A DNA stretch of 64,000 nucleotides from Lasiodiplodia sp. COLG20 (GCA_009801085.1 VNWV01000009.1:796501-860500); one strand, 5' to 3'; counted from the first letter of the stretch, positions 33,783 to 46,586 are shown. Translations and numbers: made by a program. The notes: generated from the sequence alone by a model not told the origin.

Positions 33783-34647
33783 TTCCCCTTCTCTTGTTCA
33801 GGGGCGTTTGTGCTCGTTTGTCGAGGGATGGAAGAATGAGAAGTGTGTAGTTCTGAGTTTGCGCTTGTTGTTGTTGTTTGCGCTCGCAAGTCGATATTTA
33901 GAGATAGTGGGCTTGCTTGCTTCTTGTTTGCAGTGGGATGTGGTCTTGTGGTGTTGCGAAGGATGACTCGGACTGAACGGCACAGCTCCAAAGGTTGAAG
34001 AATCTAAGGAGTGGAAACACGAATTTAATGTGTGTGGTTTGCGTGTACACACACCCCCACGTGTGCGACTCAATTGACTGCAGGTTTGCTGCAATGACAA
34101 CCTGGCATTTGTTTGTGCACGTCGGCACAATCTCTCTGCTGCATGGCTACCCAAACCGATGCGCGTCCCCCGTCTGGTAAGCACTCTCCCGGCCGACCGA
34201 ACGCTATTCACCGACTCGTGCGTTTCCGCGGGAAGCAAGGTTGAATAAGATTGCGGGCGCCTGCATTGGTGCCCGAAGACGCTTCTCCAGTCTCGGGTTG
34301 GCGCAATACTGACTCGATGCTAGCAAAGTTCCAAAGATCGGCAGTGTCATGACACAACATGAACTGACAAAGTCCGCACTTCTGTATCATTTTTGAACCC
34401 TGCATTTAGGGCCGGATTTGTGCAGCAACTACCAACTGAGAGTGAGCAAATAATTGGAACAAGGCAGTGCATTGCATCTTTTTTACTTCACTCAACAGAA
34501 AACGGTCGAATTTTGTAGCTGTGCCATTGGGTTGCTCAAAGAAACCCAAACCTCCAGTCAACGTCTAGAGAAAGTTCAAAAAAGAAAGTCGAAGAATAGG
34601 CCGACATCCAATACTAAACATCTAAATACCACCCCTCACTGGACTCT
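33783..34647. other. Gene-free interval
   Basis: 865 bp between the small Cys/His ORF and the 3' end of the repeat-rich gene. Short ORFs only; nothing supported. Confidence 0.5.
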
Positions 34648-37600
34648 TTAATCTACTTTCTGAGCGCTTGAGAAACTTTGAGTCCTTCGAAGTGTTTGTG
34701 TCTGAGTCGAAGCTGTGTTCCTGGGTCTAGCAGCAGAGTCGGAAACGGTGTCTTTGGGCGTGGTAGTAGAGCCGGAAGTGGTGTCCTGGGGTATGAAGGG
34801 AGCGGCAGTGGCTGCGCTCGCAGGTAAGCGAGTACCGGTAGCTGTGTTCGCGGGTAAATAAGCGCCGGTTGCTGTATTCGCGGGTATTAAAGGAGCACCG
34901 GTAGCTATGTTCTGGTGCATAGAAGAAGCACCTTTCGCCGTGTACCATCGCATGGAATTGGGAGCCGCGTACTGGTTCAAGTATGGGTGCATGGAAGAAG
35001 AATTGGGATACTGCTGGTGCATGGAAGAAGCATTGGGATACTGCTGGTGCATGGAAGAAGCGTTGGGATCCGTGTACTCGTGGTGCATCGAAGGATCATT
35101 GAGAGCCGTTTCCGAAGGCATGAAAGAAGCGTCGGTGGCCTGGGGCCTTTGCGGCGATGTACGAGTGTTGTGACTCAACATCTTACTGTTATTCATGTAG
35201 TCGGAGAACATTTTTTCCAATTTCTCAAATCGGACCTCCAACAGCTGAAGCTTTTCGGTAATTTCTCTGTTAAAGCTCGCTTGCGCTTCGTCCGAGCCAC
35301 CAGCCGGAGGGCAAATGGCCACCGGAGGAATGTCCACAGGGGGATACATGGTGGTAGCAAGTGGTACCGTGTCCACCGGAGGAATATCCACCGGAGGAAT
35401 GTCCACAGGGGGATACACGGTGATAGCAAGTGGTACCGTGCTTGGGTTTGTATCGTCGGTGGCGGGCACCGTGCTCGGGTTTGTATCGTCGGTGGCGGGT
35501 ACCATGGTTGGATTTGTATCGTCGGTGGCCCAGAAATTAATCTTGTACTTGCATACCTTCTCGGTCATATATAGTAGCTTCTCTTCCCCTGCATCCTCCG
35601 AGAAGTAGTAGACCTTTCTCAAGCCTCCAGCCTTGGGATGGTAGCCAGATATGCTGCGAACGTCCCTTGCTCGCATGATCTCTATGCTAACTTTCTCTTT
35701 AGAAGTGTTCTCCTCGGCTTGAACAGAGATTCTGTCTGCTCCGTTGATATTTTCAGTATCCTGATTCTCGATATCGACGCGGCCGCCGCTGTCAATCACC
35801 ACAGTATTGGCATCCTGGCGTTCAACATCGAGTTTCTCGTCGGCTCCTGATGGTTTGGGTATGTTTTGTTCAGGATCCTTCAAATTCACATTGTTGCCCG
35901 CGAATCCGCCGTCTGAGCGGCTTATAGGATTGCTTTGGGGGGAGGAAAGTGTAGAATCCGCACAGAATACGTCATCTCCTCCCGCTGAAGGAGTATGTGT
36001 ACTTTCTGCACTTCCGGGTGGCTCAGTGGGTGCCGGAGGACTGACTGTGCTCTTCCCATTGCTCTGCAAGTCTTGAGTGGGGTTGGATATAGGCCTTTCA
36101 AGTTGCTCCACGTCCTGGCCAAGCTCAGGAACCTGACTCATCCCCCCTTTCCTCGGATTTCGACCGCGAAAACGGTTGCGAGAACCTCTACGCCACTGTG
36201 GCGAAAGATTTTTAGTAGGAGTTGGGTATTTGTTACTGCTCTTGTCCCTTTTATTTCGCTTTCTGGTCTGGACCACCCATTGAGACTGATCGCCCGTATC
36301 TGCTGCGTCACTAGGTCCGGCTGGAACCTTGAAATCAGTGATCTGCTCTGCCGGTGGCTGCAACAAGTCAGAGCTTCCGTCTTCCTTCTCAAAAACGTCT
36401 GTCGGAGGCTCAGTTGGAGGAGGAGTGGAAGTTTCTATCCCCTTCTCGGACTGTCCTGCTGGTAGCTCGGTTGCAGGAGGAGTGAAAGTTTCCGTCACCT
36501 TCTCAGACTCTTCTAGCGGTGGCTCGGTTGCAGGGGGAGGGTGATCTTCTGACGCCTTCTCGGACTCTTCTAGCGGTGGCTCGGCCGTAGGAGGAGTGTG
36601 ATCTTCCGACGCCTTCTCGGACTCTTCCCTGGGCGGCTCAGTCGGACTATGAATGGAGCCGTCCATTACTTTCTCGACCGCCTTCTTCTTTTTCTTAGAC
36701 TTCCTCCTCTTCTTCTTTTTCTTTGTCGCCTCCTTCTCTTCTTCCTCCGCTACCTCCCACTGCCGCTGTACTTCATCCATCTCGCCGATACCTTGGACTT
36801 TAAAGGGAGGCTCACGGGGAGTCGTGTACCATTGAACCCATTTGACCCAGTGATGACTCTGGTGAGGGATCTCAACTTTCGAGACCTTTGTGGATGTGAT
36901 GGAAACAGCGGCAGCTGTCTCGTTATCATTTTCTCGGGAGCGAGAAGACTTGGGGCAGCACTCGCATAAGTCCACGGTTCCTTTGTCGGCAAGTGTTATA
37001 TCGGGGTCACCAATAGCATAAATGGTATCTTCTTCTAGAGGCTGATTTTTAGTCAAGGGTTGCCAGATCGAATAACAGTGTGACGGCTTTGTATCTTACC
37101 AGAATCAGGAGGCTCAGAGTTGGAAACGAACTCGTCTACTAAGTGTCAGCACGGACTATGGCCAATCAGGGCCAGTGTCCATACCGATGGCAGCAACCAG
37201 TCCTTCGATGATCATCTTATTTGCGCCCTCATTCAGAGCTGTGTTGTATATCACGGTGTCTGGGCGCCAGATCTTTGCTGAACACATGTCAGCAACAGTA
37301 ACAACCACTCTTTCGATGCTCTTACACTTGGCGAGTATCTTCTCTCTGATCTCATCTACAATGGGTCCAGCCGAGCCGCGGCTGAAAACGTGGCCCTTTT
37401 CGGAGTCTTCAGTGTTGATTAAATTGACGAGGCTGTTAAGGTGGCTAAGGTGCAGGTTCCATTGGCCGGCATTTACGCCGGACGTGTCGCGGGTCTTTGG
37501 GGGGTCGGGGGTATTGGCAAAACATTGTAATGTCCCAGATGCATAAGTCTCTGCATGAGCGCATTCACCAGGGCCCAAGCCGAAAGGAGGCCGCTCATCC

Positions 37601-38013
37601 ACTGTGATGTGCTCGTGTGCTTCTGCCTCTCTAGTTCGAAAAGTCGTATCGTCCGAGCGCACTCCATCAAGAACTATGCGAAGCTCGTTGTTTGGCAGCA
37701 CAACTGCCACCAAGTTTCCATCTCTATCGTCTGTGACGGTAACATACTGCTTGATCTCGTTTCCTTGTTCGTCCATGACGACGATGTTATCGTCCATGAT
37801 GATGGCGGTCCTGTCGCCAACGGCGTCGGCCCCTGGGGCTTCATGACTAGAGTCATCTTCTGGATGCGGCCCAGGCTCTGGGTACGGCGGCCTTGATCAA
37901 TGTGTTAGCTCTGTATATTTTGTGGAGAGGACTTGACATGTGACTTACGGTAGATCGCCGGGAGGAGTATACTCTGGGGGTTGGGCGGCCGACTCGTTGG
38001 CTCCTGTCGCCAT
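34648..38013 (-). CDS. Repeat-rich orphan protein (1065 aa)
   Basis: Four exons on the minus strand: 38013-37949, 37891-37185, 37138-37100 and 37034-34648. Introns are 57, 46 and 65 nt. The third intron must use the acceptor at 37035 (CTCTAG), since the nearer CAG gives a stop. The N-terminus is proline-rich (PPEYTPPGDLPPPYPEPGP), followed by a possibly folded region up to residue about 260 (VVVTVADMCSAKIWRPD). The long last exon encodes low-complexity sequence: a KKKKKRRKSKKKKKAVEK basic patch, a 19-aa repeat of the EPPLEESEKASEDHPPPAT type in four copies, an 11-aa ATDDTNPSTVP repeat in three, PPVDIPP repeats, a coiled-coil-like segment around LQLLEVRFEKLEKMFSDYM, a 10-aa QQYPNASSMH repeat in three, and a TATGAxLPAN series. 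No family is recognised. Confidence 0.7.
34975..35080. repeat. Intragenic 30-bp tandem repeat (10 aa, three copies)
   Basis: Three near-identical 30-bp units, each reading on the plus strand as tggtgcatggaagaag plus a variable end, encode QQYPNASSMH-like decapeptides in the orphan protein. Confidence 0.8.
35435..35532. repeat. Intragenic 33-bp tandem repeat (11 aa, three copies)
   Basis: Three 33-bp units with the core gggtttgtatcgtcggtggc encode ATDDTNPSTVP-like units. Differences between copies are single bases. Confidence 0.85.
36405..36640. repeat. Intragenic 57-bp tandem repeat (19 aa, about four copies)
   Basis: Four in-frame 19-residue units of the type EPPLEESEKASEDHPPPAT with growing divergence toward one end, plus a partial fifth. 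Confidence 0.8.
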
Positions 38014-38288
38014 AGCCAATAGGAAAGAATGGTTCTTAGGCTGCGCGCAGAGTTGCTGTTGCAGAGTGTGGTTAGGCACCGAAGACGAGGTGCGCGTCGC
38101 TTGTAGGGTAATAAATGCGAGATGACTGGACCTAAGAAGATGAGTTGAGCATAAGATGTTCCAGTAACGACGTGTGAGCGGTGGCTGGTGGAGCGTGGTG
38201 TCGGCGGAGTTGACGCTGGCCAGATGATGCGACTGCTCTTCAAGGAAGGAGCACCTTGCTGTTACTTATTCGGGCAGTTGAATCTCAT

Positions 38289-38909
38289 TTACCTCGCTTC
38301 AACTATCCATGCCCAAAAGACAATGAATACCATTGTCCAAAGACATCTGACCCTGCCTCTAGAAGAATAGCAGCTCTGAACCCAGGCAGTCAAGATACTA
38401 CTTTTATCGTGTTCCGGACAGGAGCCTGTGATGCTTGGAGTTTGACAGCCTAGTGAAGACTCACTCTTCCTCGATGCGCTTATCACCTCGCACATCCCGC
38501 TTGAAGTACTGTTGTTGGAGCCCTCATCCACACTGCCATCCCACCACGGTCTCTGTCCCACGTCACTTTCCAGCCAACAGCCAAAGCTCCCCATTTCTCC
38601 AGTACCATACCATTCTTCCCCATCACCCACCCATCCCCTCAGCCCATCCCAAAGCTCCTCCACCCCAAGCACGCCCCCTACGAACTTGCCCGCTCTCCCG
38701 CAATCGAAGACCAAAAACGGTGACTCCCACGTCGCTGAAAATGCTACGAGCCATTCTTGCCACCCAACTATACAGCCGAGAGCGGCCTCGTGCTGCAGGG
38801 TGCCCCAGTCCGTCCACTCTGTGCCGAAATGGAAGAATAGAAGGTCATTCTCACCCCCCTCATTCTCCGCATTAAACTTGTCGTCATCGTGGGGAAACCC
38901 ATGGAACAT
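38289..38909 (-). CDS. Possible protein-coding ORF, unknown function
   Basis: 206-codon open frame. Residues 1-130 have protein-like composition (DLLFFHFGTEWTDWGTL, WLVAFSATWESPFLVFDCG, VLGVEELWDGLRGWV), rich in Trp, Gly and acidic residues. The last 70 residues look non-coding, so the true end may lie at an unrecognised intron or the gene may be decayed. No family recognised. A T20 run (A20 on this strand) lies 21 bases upstream of the ATG. The opposite strand reads as Ser/Pro low complexity, which argues that this strand is the coding one if either is. Confidence 0.35.
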   Translation of the reverse strand: MFHGFPHDDDKFNAENEGGENDLLFFHFGTEWTDWGTLQHEAALGCIVGWQEWLVAFSATWESPFLVFDCGRAGKFVGGVLGVEELWDGLRGWVGDGEEWYGTGEMGSFGCWLESDVGQRPWWDGSVDEGSNNSTSSGMCEVISASRKSESSLGCQTPSITGSCPEHDKSSILTAWVQSCYSSRGRVRCLWTMVFIVFWAWIVEAR

Positions 38910-38929
38910 ATCCCTTCCTTCCTTTCTTC

Positions 38930-38949
38930 TTTTTTTTTTTTTTTTTTTT
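38930..38949. repeat. T20 homopolymer
   Basis: Twenty consecutive T on the plus strand, next to the start of the doubtful minus-strand ORF. Confidence 0.95.
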
Positions 38950-39733
38950 GATTCCGTCTGCCTTCTCTTTCTATGTACACCGAGTTGATTGTTTGGTGTG
39001 TCAGGTTATCCCTGTTCTGTGCTGCGGACGCGATGAGACTGACTTTACAAAGAATAGATTAAAGAGGGCTTGGGAGGAACGCAGGTAAATGCGGCCAAAG
39101 CAGACAATGGAGGAGCACTACGCGTAGAGACGTGTCAGCGTCAAGCCAGGGAAAAGTATATCAAAAGGGCAGAAAGAAGCAATCCTTGCGATGCGTAGGC
39201 TCTTTTAAACCCCTGTTCGTAAGTATTGTTTCACGAATGGAAAATGAGGTTGGGCGGAGTAACGAGGCATGGAATGTAGACCTCGTCTCCCTGCGAGCGC
39301 CCAGCAAGAGGCTCGCTTAGCGTGCATTTCTGCGTCTGAGACAAACCACCACCATGTCAGACTTGGGGAGGCTGATATCTTGCATGTATATTAGCTGCGC
39401 CAAGAAGTTGGCATGATAATGTTCGTTGCTTCCCCCGGAAGATATACTTTCGCAATGAGACCCACCTTCTTGAAGCCCTCCATCGCATATGTGAGAGAAA
39501 TAGAAGCGATAAGAATAGACTCTCTTATGGAAAATATCTTAGATGGCAAAGTGGTTGATCATTTCATCTATCAGTAACCCTCTGCTCTATCAAGACTGGT
39601 CTCGCCTTTTCCGAAAGATGAAATCTGGCCAATATGTACCTGCCCAAAACTCCGAACGGCCCTGTGAAAGTAGGATGAACTCTATTAGTAGCTGAAAGGT
39701 TCCGGTATCATTCAGGTCGTTAATACAGACGCT
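38950..39733. other. Gene-free interval
   Basis: About 780 bp, moderately AT-rich, between the doubtful ORF and the 3' end of CYS3. It probably includes the CYS3 3' UTR. No feature is supported. Confidence 0.5.
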
Positions 39734-41098
39734 TCAAGCAGAACCGTTGGAGACGCCGTTGCCTTTATTCAGCTTTCCGCCAACAGCAGCCTTCTCCAGC
39801 GCTTGCAGCACATCTCTCTTGAGGTCCTCTCCATCCTCAATACCGCAGCTGACTCTGACAAGATCGTCAAAGACGCCGGCGGCTTCACGCTGCTCCTTGG
39901 GTATACCTGCGTGCGTCATGCTGCCGGGGACTTCAACCAACGACTCGATGCCTCCCAGAGATTCGGCAAGCGTGAAGATCTTGGTGGCCTGGCAGAAGCG
40001 CTCAGCAGCCTCCTTGCCTCCCTGGATGCGGAAAGAAAGCATGCCTCCGCCCATGCCGTTGCGGTGCTGCTTAGCAGTGATGTGGTGCTGGGGGTGCGAA
40101 GGGAGGCCGGGGTAGTTGACAGCGATGACATGCGGTGAGGTAAGGAGAGCATTGGCGATCTGGGTCGCGTTGGTGGTGGCCTCCCTGGCACGCAGGTGCA
40201 GCGTCTTAAGACCACGATGGGCAAGCCAGCAGTCGAAGGCACTGGGGACACCGCCGATGGCGTTTTGCAGGAAAGAAAGACGCTCGTACAACGTGTCCGA
40301 GTTGAAAGCGCAGGCACCCATCAGCACGTCAGAATGGCCGTTGATGTATTTGGTCACACTGTGCACAACGATGTCGGCGCCGTGGTCCAAGGGGTTCTGG
40401 ATGTAGGGAGAGAGGAAGGTATTGTCCACAACTACCATGATCCCGTGCGTGTGCGCAACGGTAGCAACAGCACGGATATCGACCAGGCTCAGCGTGGGGT
40501 TGCTGGGCGACTCAATCCAGATCAGTTTTGTCTCGTTGGGGCGGATCAGATCTTCGATATCCAGCTCAATCGAGGGAGAGAATGTGACGTGGACGCCGTG
40601 CGCGGCGGCGACCTTGGTGAAGTAGCGATGGGTTCCGCCATAGACGTCCGACACAGAGACGACATGCGAGCCGGCGGCAAGGGACTGCAGGATGATAGCG
40701 GTGGTGGTTGAGCCTGAGGAGAATGCAAGAGCGTAGCGGGCGTGCTCAAGGGCGGCGATGGCCTTCTCGAAGTTGTCCCTGTGGCGGTCGCCGTCAGTAC
40801 AACGTGTACACGGAGCGTGAGCGGAGCAGAAGCATACCTGTTCGGGTTGGAGCTCCTGGTATACTCATACTCGCCAACGGGCTTGCCCACAGACGTCTGG
40901 GCGAAGGTAGTGGAGAGGGAAATCTAAGCGCTGTGAGCGGGGCGCGCGGAGCTTGGGGCTGAGACTGCTTACAGGAGCAATAACAGCGCCGGTGACGGGG
41001 TCGTGAGGAGAGCCTGCGTGAACGGCCAAGGTGCCGAACTGGTGCACGGGAGAGGGCGCGCGGGGCGGCGTATCGATAGGGTGCTCGGTGTGCGTCAT
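39734..41098 (-). CDS. CYS3: Cystathionine gamma-lyase
   Basis: PLP enzyme of the cytosolic reverse transsulfuration pathway, cleaving cystathionine to cysteine, 2-oxobutyrate and ammonia. Three exons on the minus strand, 41098-40973, 40923-40838 and 40778-39734, give 418 aa; introns are 49 and 59 nt. The start at 41098 (MTHTEHP) is preferred to one at 41137. Landmarks: ISLSTTFAQTS, EYEYTRSSNPNR, AFSSGSTTT and VDNTFLSPYIQNP. The PLP-binding lysine K214 lies in HSVTKYINGHSD. SLGGIESLVEVPGSMTHAGI and VFDDLVRVSCGIEDGEDL agree closely with yeast Cys3 as I recall it, rather than with beta-lyase. The C-terminal LNKGNGVSNGSA tail is an extension. In fungi this gene is usually under sulfur control (Met4/CYS3-type bZIP); no site was verified here. 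Confidence 0.95.
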
Positions 41099-41749
41099 GA
41101 CGGCGGTCTGATGCAAGCGCAGAAAGGTACCTTTCAACAGGACAGCAAAGAGCGAAGGGACGGTCGGGGCGGGCGCTGCAGTCGTCTTTTAAGGGCGCGG
41201 CGCTCGAGCAGTTTAGTTATGTCAGAGTCAGACAATGGAATGGACTGAGATGGCGCACGGCTGCTTGGTGGAGATGGCGCAATCGCCCTAAAAGTAGGTG
41301 GCAGCTCGCAGGGTCTCGTGCTGCGCTTGGAGCCGGCGGCCGAGAGCAGCGGGTTAATAATTCACGGGAAGTGCGTCGAACGGCGTCGGCGCTGTGTCTG
41401 TCAGCAGCTACGCTTCGGAGGGCGCGGCGCGCTTCCCCAGATTGTTGGACGCGACTGCTGCATTGCATCATCGCCCATGCACGCGTTCCTGCGCAAGCAC
41501 TTCTCCTCCCTCCTGAACGCCTCTCAGCCGTCAATAAGCGGCCCGCCGAGTCACCGCACTCTCAACCTCACACCGAATTTCTCAGCTGCCCCGCCTCTCG
41601 TGAGACGCGAGAAAACTTTGTCACCGATGGTGCCGCGAAAATTCTCTTGGATTAGGTAACTGCTTGCCCGCCCGTGTCGACTGCCAACACCTTCCTATTC
41701 CCTACAAGGCTCGCCAGACGGCGACCGCCGCCCATAGACCACCTGTCCT
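41099..41749. other. CYS3 upstream region and 3' flank of the next gene
   Basis: 650 bp containing the CYS3 promoter and, at its far end, the 3' UTR of the membrane protein. Overlapping GC-rich ORFs on the plus strand at 41318-41659 have no protein-like features. Confidence 0.5.
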
Positions 41750-43074
41750 CTACCCATACAGCTGCCCGGCGTCGTCGCTCATGGCGAGCTTCCCGCCTGC
41801 TCTGGACGTCAGCCCAATGTGGCTGACGGGCCGCCCAGTCGCCGGCCCCGATGCGTAGTACATCCAGCTCGACCCCTTCTCGTCGATGGCTTTGTCCAAC
41901 TCCTCGTTCGAATAGCCCGCAAGATCAGGACCCAGGTCCTCGCGAATCGCCTCTGCCAGATCCAGCACTGCTCGCCACATGCCGAGCCTTCGCCCGCGCC
42001 GCCACAGCTTGCTGTTGCGGTGCGTGTCGAACCACACCAGGTACATGCCCGCCGTCCAGATTACCATGAGCGGAATCCAGATGAGCAGGATCCCCGGAGC
42101 CAGCCCCCACTCGTACGTGTTGTCGTATGTAGGCACACACTCGAACGGCCCCCCTGCTTGCTGCTGCTTCGCGGTGCCGAAATGTGGGACCGGGTTGGGT
42201 CCGCCGGGTGTGAATAGGTCGCTGGCCTTGTACGTGCTGTCGAAGAGGTGGAACGTGCCATCCGCATTCGGGATGTTCTTGTAGAACCACGGGTCCGAGA
42301 TGTGAAATGTCTGGCCGTCTGTGACGTACGTTGCGTTGCTCCAGCGCACGAGGACACCGCTGGGCAGCTTGACGAGGGCCTGCTTCTTCGAGATGTATCC
42401 GGCCATGAGGTCCAGGATGCCCGGCGACGCCAGGATGAACACGATTGAGAAGACCAGCCACAAAAGTGTGGCCTTCAGCCTGGCACCTCTCAGTTTCCCG
42501 AAGTTCTTGAGTATGTGCCACAACGACGTGGGCGATCCGTGCTGGAAAGCCAGCGATGAGTAGACGTTGTAGGGTATCGGTGTCCGTTCGGCATTACGCA
42601 GGAGAGCACCCATGAAGACCCAGTAGGAGCTCAGCACGAGGGTGGCTTGGATGCTCTTGCCGATGATAAAGTTCCAAAGCACTTCGACCGCCTTCGCTTC
42701 TGCCCAGGTAAGAGTGCCAGTGGAGAAGGTGACGGTAGAGAACTTGTTGATTTCCGAGGGGAGCTCTCTCACGGGGCGACATATGGCTTTGTTGGCTAGG
42801 TAATGTCAGTGCCTATACTTCTGCAAGCCTTTTGTGTGTACTCACGGTCTATTTCATTCTCAACGTCGACACGGTTGCTGAAATGCTTCAAAGCCACTAG
42901 GAAGCCGACCGTAGGGGCAAGGCACGCGAATAATGCCCCGGTGAGGATGAAGACATGTTTCGAGAACGCGAAGCACCAATTCCGCCGGTGTCTGACAAGA
43001 GGCTTCGGCGAGAGATGGCCGCCCTCGCTCGACGTGACCACGGTGTAAGGCGTACCTCCAGGTGCCCAAGCCAT
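41750..43074 (-). CDS. Conserved fungal multi-pass membrane protein, unknown function
   Basis: Two exons on the minus strand, 43074-42846 and 42795-41750, with a 50-nt intron, give 424 aa from MAWAPGGTPYT. Hydrophobic helices: VFILTGALFACLAPTVGFLV near the N-terminus, a weaker one around GKSIQATLVLSSYWVFMGAL, ATLLWLVFSIVFILASPGIL, and GILLIWIPLMVIWTAGMYLV near the C-terminus. A polar domain of about 130 residues lies between the third and fourth helices (WSNATYVTDGQTFHIS, FECVPTYDNTYEWG), likely on the exoplasmic side. After the last helix is a basic loop (RNSKLWRRGRRLG). I recall similar uncharacterised proteins in many Pezizomycotina (with the FSTGTLTW motif) but no assigned role. A further upstream exon cannot be excluded. 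Confidence 0.75.
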
Positions 43075-44305
43075 TCTGAGACTCAAATAGGAGCTTTGAA
43101 ACTGAAGTATAGTCAAGATACTCGTTACAGTTAGGCGAAGAAGAAAAACGACATGATGGGGACCGTTTGCATCTTATGCTCCAGTATCCTCGCTACAACG
43201 AGGATGCACCAACGGCCAGCCCTCAAACTCTGCCGGCGCCGCATGCCACATGGGCCGGAAGGAAAAGCCACCATAAGCACTTAAAGGCCCGTGTCTTACT
43301 GTCTTAGGGTAAGCTGGTGGTATTCTTGGGGGCCGAAGTGGCGCTGTTTGTTTTGTGGCGTGCATGGTTAGGATCAGATTCCCGCACAGAAGATTGCTCC
43401 CAACCTACCCACGAGAATTGAGGTTATGTACTGCAAGCACATCTTTGGGAGAACACCCTCTGCCAGTCCCTCCGATCTAATCCATTCCTCTGTAGCTGTC
43501 ATGCACGAGCAGCGGTGATGTTTTGCTTGGCTAAAGAAGAAAGCGCATTATTATTGATCCTATCTTATCGCAACACATAGCAGCATGTACGACAAAGGTG
43601 TTCCCTTCATGACCAACTGCGGCCCGAGTGCCTCGTTGAAAGCTTAGTCGTAGCCATGTGCTCAGCCTCGAAACACGTTTCTCGGCCCGCCCCACCAATC
43701 AAGTCAAATGATCAAGGCTGATGAGTAGGGCGGAAAGGTCTATTTTTAGACTCAATACCATTGCTGCTATGCGAGAATGAGGGCGTGGCTAGCACGTACA
43801 TACTCGTCCGTCTCTAAATTGAGCGATATTGCTTCTGGCAGGGGTTGCATTCAAAAGCTGCGTTTGCTGTAATACCAGTGCGTAAAACGAGGCGCTTAGG
43901 TTGGTTTATCTCGTGGCCCACAGCCACCAGGAGTGGACATGAAGCCGGTGGGTTGGGCTGAGTATCGAAAAATATTGCTAGATGGGCTATTTGGGAAAGA
44001 ATCGTTTAGTAGCTATTGAAAATTGGACGAAAATATCAGAAATTTGTCGTTTGAATTTTTCAGTTCACCAGGACACCGACAGATGATGTTACCGTGGATC
44101 CATAGGACAACATATTCACAGCAAGAGGTCTCAAGAGCGGCGGTGTTAATTTGAAGAACTCTTTTTTGGTGGTGGCTGGCAGCACCAGGTTATCACATCA
44201 TAGCCAGATCCGATCAAGGAAACTTTTGATTGGCTCATGTATCCTTCATGAAATCCGTAGTTTCCATATGCCCCAGACCATGCAACCCGAACCCAGGACA
44301 AGCAT
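43075..44305. other. Gene-free interval
   Basis: 1.2 kb between tandem minus-strand genes. A 63-codon ORF at 43174-43365 lies just upstream of the membrane protein and might be leader sequence. Otherwise nothing is supported. Confidence 0.5.
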
Positions 44306-45093
<788 letters not shown>

Positions 45094-45594
45094 TTTTGCG
45101 GTTGTCGAAGTGCGGGTTGAGGACTTCGAAGGGGTCGCAAAAGGTGTTGTCGCGGTTGAAGTGGTGTCGACGGCGGCCAAGTTCGCCCAAATTCTGGTGG
45201 GAGCGCCTAAGCGAGCGCCAAGACCGGCCCCGAACAGCTCCCCAGCGTTTTCTCACTGCTATCGATAGGGCATGCGCTCGTAGCAGCGCAGACTTGTCAT
45301 ATTTAGCATGGATAGATTCACAAGGCTCGTACTGATTCATGCGGTCTCGACATGCCGATGTGTGCATTTCACGTGCAAATTGGAACAATAATTGGAGGTT
45401 GCACGGCCTTTTGTATTTTTTGGATATCACACAGCTTTTTCGCTGCACATACTCCTCGTCCGGTAGACGCCCATTCTTAGCCAGCACGAATTCCTCCAAA
45501 TTCCCAAGCCATACACGTGAGCCCTTCGCTGCCGGATCCTGAGCAATCATAACCCATCCTGCGCAGAAATGACCTTGTCTTGACCGTGATGCAC
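45094..45594. promoter_or_regulatory. RPS15 upstream region
   Basis: 500 bp between the P2 stop codon and the RPS15 start, containing the RPS15 promoter. A long minus-strand open frame crosses it but is a read-through of the P2 intron, not a gene. Confidence 0.4.
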
Positions 45595-45991
45595 TTAGTC
45601 GAAAAGACCGAAGCCCATATCCTCGTCGGACTCCTCCTTCTCCTCCTCCTTCTCCTCGGCCTTCTCCTCGGCGGCGGCGGCGCCACCGGCAGCGGCACCA
45701 CCAGCAGCGGGAGCAGCGCCACCGGCAGAGGGGACGGAAGCAAGCTTCTCGGAACCGCTGGCAATCAGCTATTGACGGAGTCAGCAATTGTTCTTCGAGG
45801 AAAACTCGGGAGGAGCCTGTGGGCAGCCGTACCTCCTGGATGTCCTTGCCCTCAAGCTCGGCAATGAGCTTGTCGAGGCGGTCGGAGTCAGCCTCAACAC
45901 CGACAGACTCGAGGACGGCCTTGACGTCGGCAGCGGAGGGGCTGGTGTTGCCACCGAGGCCGAGGAGGAGGTAGGCAGCGAGGTGCTTCAT
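45595..45991 (-). CDS. RPP2: 60S acidic ribosomal protein P2
   Basis: Stalk protein that, as P1-P2 dimers on P0, recruits and activates elongation factors. Two exons on the minus strand, 45991-45833 and 45768-45595, with a 64-nt intron, give 110 aa. The N-terminal helical dimerisation domain begins [15 protein letters not shown] and contains the P2-type [20 protein letters not shown]. An Ala/Gly hinge follows ([18 protein letters not shown]), then the acidic tail ending [13 protein letters not shown], the universal GTPase-contact motif with its phosphorylatable serine. [10 protein letters not shown] identifies P2 rather than P1. It is in tandem with RPS15, another ribosomal protein gene. Confidence 0.97.
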
Positions 45992-46586
45992 TTTTGTGGT
46001 TGCTGCAGAATGTCAGTGATCGCCGAAGCGAATGAGCGAAAAGTACAGCGCGCAGACGACGGCTCTGCAGCGCAGGAAAGAACGTACTTGTGAAGGAGTT
46101 TGTGGAAGAACAAGCGAATCAATCGGTTTAGCCGCGCTGGCGGAGACTGAAACGTCGAGTCCTTGGAGGTTGTCGTTGGGTGTAGGAGAAGAAGCAGAGT
46201 GTGGCCGCGCTGAGTGTCAGAATAGCGATGCTCGGTGTGCGAGGCACTAGTCCCGATGCGATTGCTAGCGCGGCGGTGGGTTCCAGGCAAACGTGCCGTC
46301 GCCGGGTAGCGGCAGCGTGCGCTGGGGCTCAGGCGGGTGCAGGTGCGCTTGGATATTCCGGCGCCGATGCCCGCGCCTTAAAGAGCGTCATGTCCTGCGC
46401 TTTGCCGTCCTCACTCTCTCCGTCTTCCTCCTCCCTCCCTCCACTTCCGACCGCTGGCTGTTTCCCCCTCCCGCCGATATCCGCCCGCCCGCGCGCTCCC
46501 CATCCTTCTCATGCCCGCAGCATGAGCGCCGGCCATACTAGCAACTATCGGTGATCTTCTGAACAAACGGCTGGGCCTTTTCCACA
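45992..46586. promoter_or_regulatory. Divergent promoter region of P2 and SPT2-like gene
   Basis: 595 bp between the starts of a ribosomal protein gene and a chromatin factor gene. No specific site is claimed. Confidence 0.4.
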
